Below, one piece after another: positions 1-8,100 of a stretch of 13,916 nt of DNA (position 1 is its first letter; each line of letters begins with the position of its first letter). Location of the stretch: positions 4,475-18,390 of the forward strand of contig JAOZRQ010000061.1 of the NCBI GenBank assembly GCA_029940115.1. The letters run 5' to 3'. The DNA is from Desulfobacterales bacterium (lineage in GTDB: Bacteria > Desulfobacterota > Desulfobacteria > Desulfobacterales > 4be13). The notes beneath the pieces were generated by a model that worked only from the letters and a program-made list of their open reading frames with translations, was not told the origin of the DNA and searched no databases. A program made the position numbers and the translations under genes.

Positions 1-1
1 G

Positions 2-3000
2 TCCAGCCACCCCGACCCCGGGGACCTCCACACCTACGAACTCGTCGAGGGTCCGGGCGACACCGGCAACGCGTCGTTCGCCATCGTCGGCGATACGCTC
101 CGGACCGAGGAGACGTTCGACTGCTCGGTCCAGATGACCTACGGCGTCCGGGTGAGGTCGTCGGCCAACGGCGGCGGCGTGGAGGAGACCTTCACGATCC
201 GGGTGACCGAGGCGAACGAGGCCCCCACCGACATCAGCCTCGACAACACGTCGGTCCCCGAGGGCGCCTCCCCCGGCACGGTGGTCGGCACGCTCGCCAC
301 CTCGGATCCGGACAACCCGGACGACTCACACACATACGAGCTGCTCTCCGGGACCGGGTTCCGCGTCGTCGGGGAGACGCTCCGGACCGCCGCGGTCCTC
401 GACCACGAGGCGGGGGCCGTCCGCACCGTCCGGGTGCGGACCACCGACAGGCAGGGGATGCCCTTTGAAAAGTCGTTCGGCATCACCGTGACCGACGTGA
501 ACGAGCCCCCGACCGGCACGACCCTGAGCGGTGGCGGCGTGGCCGAGAACCTCCCCGCGGGCACGGCTGTCGGCACGCTCGCCACCGAGGACCCGGACGC
601 GGGGGACGCGCACACATACACGCTCACCGCCGGCGCGGGTCTGTTCGCCATCTCGGGGCGCACCCTCGTCACCGCCGTGCCCCTCGACCACGAGGCGCAC
701 CCCGCCCACACCGTTCGGGTGCGGACCGCCGACCGCGACGGCCTGTCCCGTGACGACGCGTTCAGCGTCACCGTGACGGACGCCAACGACCCGCCCACCG
801 GCATCGGCCTGAGCCGGGGGGACGTGGATGAGAACCTGCCCGCGGGGACCGCCGTCGGCACACTCTCAGCGACCGACCAGGACGCGGGGGAGACCCACAC
901 ATATGCCCTGGTCCCCGGCGACGGAGATGCCGACAACGGCTCCCTCGTCATCGAGGCCGGCACGCTGAGGACCGCGGAGGTGTTCGACTTCGAGACAAGG
1001 GAGGCATGCGGCATCCGGGTGAGGGTGACCGACAGCCACGGGGCCGTGTTCGACAAGCCGTTCACGATCACCGTGAACGACGCCAACGATCCGCCCACCG
1101 ACATCCTCCTGGACGGCGGGGAGGGCGGGGACGTGGATGAGAACCGGCCCGTGGGGACGACGGTCGGCACGCTCACCGCGGCCGACCCCGATCCCGAGGG
1201 TGCCCACACCTTCGGGCTGGTCCCCGGGGACGGGGACGACGACAACGGGTCCTTCGAAATTGACGGGGACGTCCTCGTCACCCGAGAGGTCCTCGACTTT
1301 GAGACGGCGAGCGGTCATGGCATCCGGCTGAGGGTGACCGACAACGAGGGAGGGACCTTTGAGAAGATCTTTGAGATCACCGTGAACGACAAAAACGACG
1401 CGCCGGTCGGCCTCACAATCGAGGGCGACGACGGGGACGACGACCCGCACACCGCGGCAGTGGATGAGAATGCGGAGATCGGCACGGTTGTCGGAACCCT
1501 CGCGACCGAGGACCCCGACGCGGGCGACACCCACACCTGCGAGATGGCTCCCGGGGAGGGGGACGACGACAACGACCGGTTCGCGCTCGGGTCCGACGAT
1601 GAGGGGAACCTCGTCCTCGAGACGGCCGAGGTCCTCGACTTCGAGACAAGGGACGCCCACACCGTCCGGATCCGCACCACCGACAGCCACGGCGCATGGT
1701 TCGAGGAGGTTCTTGAGATCGGCGTGCGGGACGTGAACGACACGCCGGTCGGTCTCACCATCGAATGCGACGACGGGGACGACGACCCGCACACCGCGGC
1801 GGTGGATGAGAACGTGGCCGTCGGCACGGCTGTCGGGACGCTCGCGACCGAGGATCCCGACGCGGGCGACGCCCACACCTGCACCTTGGTTCCGGGAGAG
1901 GGGGACGACGACAACGACCGCTTCACGCTCGGCTCCGACGACGACGGGAACGCCGTCCTCGAGACGGCCGGGGTCCTCGACTTCGAGGAGAGGGCCGGCC
2001 ACACCGTCCGGATCCGCACCACCGACGCCCATGGCGCATGGTTCGAGGAGACCCTCGCCATCACGGTGCGCGACGTGAACGAGCACCCGACCGACATCGC
2101 CGTGGACCCGGAGAGTGTGCCCGAGAACCGGGCCGTCGGCACGGTGGTCGGGGAACTCGTCACGACCGACCCCGACGCGGGCGACGCGCACACATATGAG
2201 CTGGTCTCCGCGGACGACGGCACACCCGACGACAACGCCCTCTTCGGCCTCGACGTCGGCGGGGAGGGGGGGACGCTCCTCCTGACCGGGGCGGAGTTCG
2301 ACCATGAGGCCCGGGACACATGCACCATCCGGGTCCGCACCACGGACAGGGACGGACTCTCCCTCGAGAGGACGCTGACCGTCCGCATCGCGGACGTGAA
2401 CGAGCCGCCGGCGGACATGCGGCTGGGCGGGAGCGACGGGACGGACATCCGCCTGAGCGTGCCCGAGAACCAGCCCCCCGGCGTGGTCGTGGGCCGGCTC
2501 GGCGTCAGCGATCCCGACATGGACGAGGCGCACACGTTCCACAGAGTTGTCCATCTTCACCGCGGATGGATGGACAACGGATCCTTCATCCTCGAGCGGG
2601 ATGGGGTCGGGATGCCCCCCCATTACGAGGGGAACACCCTGCTGACCGCGGAGTCGTTCGATTATGAAAGCCGGACCAGCCACAGCATATACCTCCGCTG
2701 CAACGATTCCGGCGGCGGGTCCTGCTTCAGGGTCTTCACGATTCACGTGGAGGACGTGAACGAGCCGCCGACCGGGTTGGTCATCAGCTTCAGGTGGATT
2801 GGGGAGGAGCAGCCGGCCGGAACACCCATCGGATTCCTCACCACCCTCGGCGATCCCGACACCGACGAGACCCACACCTGCACCCTGGTTCCCGGTGAGG
2901 GGGACGACGACAACGGGCTGTTCGCCATCCGGGATGACAACGTCTTGGAGACCGCGGCGGTCCTCGACTTCGAGGGCATGGACGACCCCGTGCTCCGTGT

Positions 3001-3365
3001 GCGGATCCGCACGGAGGACTCCGGCGGGCTCGGCCACGAGGAGCGGTTCGAGGTCACGCTCCGGGCCGTGAACGAGGACCCCTCGGAGATCACGCTCTCC
3101 GGGAACCAGGTGGCCGAGAGGCTGCCCGCCGGCACGGCCGTCGGCGTCCTCGCCGCGACCGACCCGGACGATCTTGAGGGCGTCGGCACCTACGCGTACG
3201 AGCTGACCGACGACTGCCCGGACAACGAATATTTCTCCATTGACGGCGGCACCCTTGTGACGGGTGCGGTCCTCGACCACGGGATACGGGAGGGTCACAC
3301 CCTCTGCATCAGGGTCACGGACGGACACGGCGGGGAGCGGCTTGAGGAGTTCGACATCGCCGTGC
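2..3365 (+). repeat. Array of eleven cadherin-like repeats in the adhesin gene
   Basis: Repeat starts, judged from the residue after each DVNExPT-type linker, fall near 230, 515, 800, 1100, 1409, 1751, 2093, 2414, 2774 and 3086, with one partial unit before 230. Unit length is 285-360 bases. Conserved acidic positions (DPDxGD, GDxDDDN, DxNE) suit calcium coordination between consecutive units. The repeats are diverged at the DNA level except for units six and seven. Confidence 0.8.
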
Positions 3366-4987
3366 TTCCGCACGAGGCCCCGGTCCTCCCGCCCGACACC
3401 GTGGCGATCCTCGACCCGATCACCGAGAAGGAGACCGGGAACAACGGGAACAGCGTCCCGGAGATCCTTGAAGACGGGCCTGTCGTCCTTGCAGACGGTT
3501 CCCTGCCCGCTGGCATCGCGGTGACATCGGTGGGCAACATCGGCGGAATCTGGCAGTGCTCCACGGACGGCGGCCGGGAGTGGCGCAACCTCACCGAGGC
3601 CGAGGGGCGGGAGGTTGACCTGTCCGACGTGGCCCGGCTCCTTCCCGCGGAGGACCGGTTCCGAATGCGGTTCGTGCCCTATCCGACTGACGAGGGGGAC
3701 ATCACCGCGACGTTCACGTTCCGGGTGTGGGACATGAGCCAAGGGGTCGCGGGCGAGACCGCGAACGCCACCCGGAACGGCGGGCGGACGTCGTTCAGCG
3801 CGGAGACGGCCGAGGGCTCGGTCATGGTCTCGGAGGTGACGGAGACATACGAGGTGAATGTCAGTGGCACGGTGAGAGACGCCCACGGCAATCCGGTCAG
3901 CGCCGTCGCAATCGTGATCTGGTCCGAGGAAGGGGTGTTTCTGGGAAGGGGCGAGTCGGATGTGGACGGACATTACGAGATCATCGGCGACGGCGATCCG
4001 CTCTGCCATTCCGAAGGCCGTTCCCATTCCGAGGATGTCGCTCCCCCCTGCTACCTCGAGAATAGTGACTACACCTTTGAGATACGGCCCCCGTTGCAGT
4101 ATCCGCCACACGACGAGAGCATCACGGAAAGCCTCTCCTTCACGGAGGACGGCTCGCTGACCAGGGACATCATCCTGAGTCGGCCTGGAATGATATGCGG
4201 GCAGATCTCCGACAGGGACGGATCGCCGATTCCCGGAGCAAAGGTCGGCCTTCATTCCCGGACATCCGGAACATGGCGGAGAGCGAGGTCCGGAGACGAC
4301 GGAACGTATCGCTTCGAGGACCTGCCCGACGCCTCGGACTATGTTGTGTGGGTTGTGGCGGAGGGACATTCATGGGACTGGATGACCGATCGGTCTCCGG
4401 GAACGTCCGTCAGCTTCCATCTCCGAGCGTCCGCCTCGATCACGGGCTGCGTCCGGGATGAGGCCGGAGCGACCCTGGCCTCGGCGACCGTCGAGATCCG
4501 CTCCGAATCCTCGGATGTCCAAAAGGCGACGGTCACCGCCGGGGACGGCCGCTACGAGTTCCCGAACCTCCCGGCCGATGAGACGTATGAGGTCACCGTC
4601 CGCAAGGCCGGCCATGTCTCCCAGTCGAAACATGGGATTCGTGCCGGGGACGATGTGAGCCTCACGCTCACCCGGGGCGAGCGTCTCACAGGCACTGTGG
4701 CCGATTCGGAAGGTGCCCCGCCCCCGGATGGCGTGATCGTCCTGGTGAAGATGTTCAGGCACGACTCATGGGGATGCATCGGGCGGGAGCGGGCCGATGA
4801 CGAGGGAAACTTTGAGATCACCGGCCTGGCGGCCGACACGGCGTGTCGCCTGAACTTCAGGGCATATCACAGCGACATGCCATTGCAATGGGCCGGCCCG
4901 GACGGCTCAGGAGTCGCCGACAGCGGCGATGCCGGCGCGCACAGCCCGGGCGATGTCCTGAACTTCAGGTTTGACAGACCGTGGTAG
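2..4987 (+). CDS. Giant cadherin-repeat surface/secreted protein, 5'-truncated by window edge
   Basis: The reading frame is open from base 2, so the gene begins outside the window; 1661 residues are visible and the ATG at 134 is internal. Eleven cadherin-like repeats of about 95-120 residues (the first partial) occupy bases 2 to ~3365. Each carries a VxEN.PxGTxVGxL segment, a DPDxGDxHTY motif, DNxxF, LDFE or LDHE, IRVRTTD, and a closing DVNExPT linker, the calcium-binding signature of bacterial cadherin-like arrays. Bases ~3400-3840 encode a domain with WQCSTDGG, RFRMRFVP and FTFRVWD motifs, a module seen in other very large bacterial adhesins. Four carboxypeptidase-regulatory-like beta-sandwiches (GxVxDxxGxPVxxA ... 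DGxYxFxxL) follow at ~3850-4980. No sortase motif, dockerin or membrane anchor is seen at the C-terminus. Role inferred: calcium-stabilised adhesion or matrix protein, possibly a partner of the downstream secreted proteins. Domain calls come from motif reading; the family-level call is firm, the ligand unknown. Confidence 0.85.
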   Translation, partial: SSHPDPGDLHTYELVEGPGDTGNASFAIVGDTLRTEETFDCSVQMTYGVRVRSSANGGGVEETFTIRVTEANEAPTDISLDNTSVPEGASPGTVVGTLATSDPDNPDDSHTYELLSGTGFRVVGETLRTAAVLDHEAGAVRTVRVRTTDRQGMPFEKSFGITVTDVNEPPTGTTLSGGGVAENLPAGTAVGTLATEDPDAGDAHTYTLTAGAGLFAISGRTLVTAVPLDHEAHPAHTVRVRTADRDGLSRDDAFSVTVTDANDPPTGIGLSRGDVDENLPAGTAVGTLSATDQDAGETHTYALVPGDGDADNGSLVIEAGTLRTAEVFDFETREACGIRVRVTDSHGAVFDKPFTITVNDANDPPTDILLDGGEGGDVDENRPVGTTVGTLTAADPDPEGAHTFGLVPGDGDDDNGSFEIDGDVLVTREVLDFETASGHGIRLRVTDNEGGTFEKIFEITVNDKNDAPVGLTIEGDDGDDDPHTAAVDENAEIGTVVGTLATEDPDAGDTHTCEMAPGEGDDDNDRFALGSDDEGNLVLETAEVLDFETRDAHTVRIRTTDSHGAWFEEVLEIGVRDVNDTPVGLTIECDDGDDDPHTAAVDENVAVGTAVGTLATEDPDAGDAHTCTLVPGEGDDDNDRFTLGSDDDGNAVLETAGVLDFEERAGHTVRIRTTDAHGAWFEETLAITVRDVNEHPTDIAVDPESVPENRAVGTVVGELVTTDPDAGDAHTYELVSADDGTPDDNALFGLDVGGEGGTLLLTGAEFDHEARDTCTIRVRTTDRDGLSLERTLTVRIADVNEPPADMRLGGSDGTDIRLSVPENQPPGVVVGRLGVSDPDMDEAHTFHRVVHLHRGWMDNGSFILERDGVGMPPHYEGNTLLTAESFDYESRTSHSIYLRCNDSGGGSCFRVFTIHVEDVNEPPTGLVISFRWIGEEQPAGTPIGFLTTLGDPDTDETHTCTLVPGEGDDDNGLFAIRDDNVLETAAVLDFEGMDDPVLRVRIRTEDSGGLGHEERFEVTLRAVNEDPSEITLSGNQVAERLPAGTAVGVLAATDPDDLEGVGTYAYELTDDCPDNEYFSIDGGTLVTGAVLDHGIREGHTLCIRVTDGHGGERLEEFDIAVLPHEAPVLPPDTVAILDPITEKETGNNGNSVPEILEDGPVVLADGSLPAGIAVTSVGNIGGIWQCSTDGGREWRNLTEAEGREVDLSDVARLLPAEDRFRMRFVPYPTDEGDITATFTFRVWDMSQGVAGETANATRNGGRTSFSAETAEGSVMVSEVTETYEVNVSGTVRDAHGNPVSAVAIVIWSEEGVFLGRGESDVDGHYEIIGDGDPLCHSEGRSHSEDVAPPCYLENSDYTFEIRPPLQYPPHDESITESLSFTEDGSLTRDIILSRPGMICGQISDRDGSPIPGAKVGLHSRTSGTWRRARSGDDGTYRFEDLPDASDYVVWVVAEGHSWDWMTDRSPGTSVSFHLRASASITGCVRDEAGATLASATVEIRSESSDVQKATVTAGDGRYEFPNLPADETYEVTVRKAGHVSQSKHGIRAGDDVSLTLTRGERLTGTVADSEGAPPPDGVIVLVKMFRHDSWGCIGRERADDEGNFEITGLAADTACRLNFRAYHSDMPLQWAGPDGSGVADSGDAGAHSPGDVLNFRFDRPW
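1409..2092 (+). repeat. Two near-identical 342-bp cadherin units in tandem
   Basis: The units at 1409-1750 and 1751-2092 have exactly the same length and share most bases, including an acidic insertion (DDGDDDPHTAAVDEN) not found in the other repeats. This looks like a recent in-frame unit duplication, and such pairs commonly vary in copy number between strains. Confidence 0.8.
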
Positions 4988-4994
4988 TACACCA

Positions 4995-5082
4995 ACTCGC
5001 AAATTCATTCCCCTGCCCTGCCCGGATGCCGAATCCGGGCCGTCGGATTTGGCAATCCGGCAGGAGGGACGAATTTGCGAGT
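4995..5082. promoter_or_regulatory. Long imperfect palindrome between adhesin and protease genes
   Basis: A perfect 12-base inverted repeat (ACTCGCAAATTC at 4995-5006, GAATTTGCGAGT at 5071-5082) encloses further pairing: CCTGCC near 5012-5017 with GGCAGG near 5059-5064, and an inner stem of CGGATgCCgAATCCG against CGGATTtGGcAATCCG. The whole could fold as one long hairpin of about 88 bases. It starts 8 bases after the adhesin stop codon. There is no T-tract after it, so it is not a standard intrinsic terminator. Possible roles: mRNA 3' end protection, a leader structure for the protease gene, or a small palindromic (REP/MITE-like) element. Confidence 0.6.
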
Positions 5083-5100
5083 CGTTGTGGTGGGAAGACA

Positions 5101-5131
5101 TTCCGTTCCCGTGTTTCAGACGGGAACGGAA
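5101..5131. promoter_or_regulatory. Perfect 12-bp hairpin in the protease leader
   Basis: TTCCGTTCCCGT at 5101-5112 and ACGGGAACGGAA at 5120-5131 are exact reverse complements with a 7-base loop. It lies 18 bases after the long palindrome and 44 bases before the protease start codon. It is followed by a purine-rich stretch and not by a T-tract. It could be an operator dyad, an mRNA leader hairpin, or the second half of a composite transcript end for the adhesin gene. Confidence 0.6.
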
Positions 5132-5164
5132 CAATTCAGACAGAGAAGGCAACTTCGAACAAAA

Positions 5165-5170
5165 AGGAGA
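5165..5170 (+). promoter_or_regulatory. Ribosome binding site deciding the protease start
   Basis: AGGAGA with a 5-base A-rich spacer precedes the ATG at 5176. This selects the 5176 start over the in-frame GTG at 4981, because it is the only site with a Shine-Dalgarno and the first residues after it form a signal peptide. Confidence 0.85.
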
Positions 5171-5175
5171 CAAAA

Positions 5176-8100
5176 ATGAGAGACGTGTTCGGAATGAATC
5201 CCGCATGGCTGATCGGCCTCGTTCTCCTGAGTCTCATCGGCTTCGCGAAAGACAGCCATGCCGAGGAGCATGTCAGGGACGAATCCGGCCTGACAGAGGA
5301 GATGAGGAGAACTTCCGTCGTCAACGGCCATTGTGAGATGCGGGGATGGCCTGTCGCCGAAAGGATAGGCTCGGTGGGCCTGACCGTGGACGGAAGTCTC
5401 GTGAGCATCAGGGCGGACATCGAGCTGATCCCTGTGAACAACTGGTTTTTGGGGGATGGCGCCCATCTGCGGAGGGAGCATGTGAAGGTGTGGATCGACT
5501 GGGACAAGGACGAACAATTCGGAAAAGGAAAGGGGGGGGGCGACGATGAGGAGATGAGCGAATGCGTCATGGAGCAATCCAGGGCCCTGCCCGAACATGA
5601 TCGCGACGAAGACGGAAAGTTCATGATAAGCTTCAGCCAGTCGTCCGACATACCCGAATGGTATGAGGGGGGAGACACATGGGCGAGGGTCGCCCTGAAC
5701 TTCAATGCCCCCATCGGAAGCTCCTGCGGCTCCCTGGGATTCGGGGACGTGCTGGACGTGCCGCTGGAAATCCCCGACGTCAGCCCCGTGCTTGAGGGCC
5801 TGTACATTGATGATCCCGGGAATCAGGGCAACGTCGTCCCGAAGAAACCGGGCGACTGGGTCACCATGGCGCACCTGCTCTCATACGACGGACATGCGCC
5901 GAGGCGTGTCACGCTGGTGGTTGAGGTGCCTGACAACTGGGAGTGCGGGTGCTGGCAAAAGTACGACGACTCGGGGAAGAGGGATGGTGGGGATGGAGGT
6001 CTCCTGTGTGGCGGACGGGAGATCCGGATTGAGAACATTGCACTCAGGGGAGCGGCCCGTGTGGAGCTGCACATGAGAATACCCGAGGACGCCGCGCAGG
6101 AGGAGGTCTGCGTCTCCTCCCGGCTTCTCCCGGATGGGGAGCAGCTGGGAGAGGCGCTGACGGCCGACCTCCTGATCGGGGACGACTATGACGTCGCACT
6201 TGAAAGGATGTATGTCGACGACGCACCCGAAGCGGTGGGACCGAGGCGTGTCATCGTGAACAAAATCGGGGATGACCTGATCGAAATTATCCATGTGCTG
6301 TCAAACAACGGCGGTACGGCGCGAATCACGCTGACGACTTGGACGGACGCCGACTGGAAGTTTGAGAAGTGTTACAGAACGACATCCGAGTCTGACAGTT
6401 CCGGGACACGGAAATATTCCGAGGTGCCCCTCGGCAAATATACAGATGAGGGAAACGGGACACACAGGATTTCAGAAGCGGAGATTCCTCCCGGAAAGGT
6501 GCGGGTGCGGACACGATTCCATATCCCCGAAACCGCATCCCCGGGAGATGTTTCCGTATCCTCCGAAGTTTCCTCGGATTCCGGCAACATTCTGGTGGCA
6601 GACAATATCAGGATAGCGGAGAAAGATGACATATCGGCCGTCATTGTCACAAATCGGGACAACCTGTATGAGATCTACGACGAACAGGAAGTGACAGAAC
6701 TCCTCGAAACGCTTTTCTCCGTCGCAGATGAGGACATCACATCCGGAGGTGCGGAGGCAGTGATATATTATGCGGACTGGTATGACGAAATAGACTGGGG
6801 AGACAACGAAGACTGCAAACCCTTGATCGGAAACTGGGACAACCAGAAATGCATGTCCGTGTATGGCAGCAACAGGAAGTGCAGGGAACTGGGAGTCATT
6901 GGGAGATACGAGAGGGATTACAGCCTCAATTGCACCGAGGAGGACCTCGGAGAGCCCTCCGTCCCGGTCAACAAGGTCGAATGGGACGAGGCGTGCGGAC
7001 CATATGAGGGATCGGATGATGAGGAGACCCCGCTCGGGAAAGTGTGCCGCGAATTCCCCCCGTCCGAGGACGACATGGAAGTTCCGGATCCGGACAACAG
7101 CGTCGCCAAGGCGCTGGGGTGCAGGGTGAAGGAATGGATGAGGAGGCTGAATCCGGAGTATCTGCTCATCGTCGGCGGCGATGAGGTCCTCCCCTTCCAC
7201 CGGCTGTATGAGCCGGATTATCATACGGGAGCGGGCTGGCTCAACAACTGGACTCCCGCAGTCCTGTACATGGGTCATTATTTCAGTGATGTGTTTCATT
7301 ATGCCGATCATGAAATCAAGACTGTTGACAGACATAACACCACTGACAACAAGTTTTCATATCCGGCAATCAGGGACGAGAAGATCGATGTCTCATGCGG
7401 CCGGATCGTCGGAGCCTCCGTCGGCGACATGCTCTCCCTGATCAACGGAGGACTCAAGGGACCGCAGGGAGCGGACAACATTGTGCTCGCCTCGACGGCG
7501 GATGGCGTCGTCAAGCACATGGATGAGCTGCTGCCCGCCGTCGGTTCCGGAATCAGGGTCAACGGGATGAGCCGGGAGGACTCTCCGCTCAAGGACTACG
7601 TCTCGGTCTGCGAGAAAGAGAGGTCCCAAGCCTGCCACTGGAACGGGAAGCCTGACAACTGGCTGATTGAGAGCGACGTCTGGGGATGCTCGGACCTCAT
7701 TGGCGCCATAAACGGGCAGAATCCGAAGTATGTTCTGGAGGGGAGCCACACCTATCCCCTTTATTTCGGAGTGTCGGAAGGAGATGGCGATCGGATCACG
7801 CCTTGTGACATGAGGTCCCACAGCATGTGTCTCAAAGACCCGACAACAGAATGCGGGATGGAGGATGGCGGTTGGACATGTCCGCTCGACCAAGGATGCG
7901 CCTTCAAGATTTGGGGCAGCGTGTGTCGAAACGACCCGACAGTGCCATGCGTGAGGGATGGCGGTTGGACATGTCCGCTCGACGGAGGATGCGCCCCCGA
8001 GACCTGGAACAAGATGTGTAGCGACGACCCGACAACGGCATGCGTGATAGAGGATGGCCGCTGGACATGTCCCCATGACAAGGGATGCGGCCCAAAGACT

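Noticed and set aside
2..3365. CRISPR-like or satellite reading of the periodic sequence
   Set aside because: The period is about 300 bases, the frame stays open throughout and units are conserved as protein motifs, so it is a protein repeat array.
866..4369. Very long open frame on the minus strand opposite the adhesin gene
   Set aside because: It lies antisense to the cadherin repeats and is open only because of their GC-rich, repetitive codon pattern. The + strand frame has clear domain motifs; the antisense translation has none and no ribosome binding site was seen.
4981..5175. GTG at 4981 as the start of the protease gene
   Set aside because: It would overlap the adhesin stop and run through both hairpins with no Shine-Dalgarno. 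The ATG at 5176 has AGGAGA and a signal peptide.
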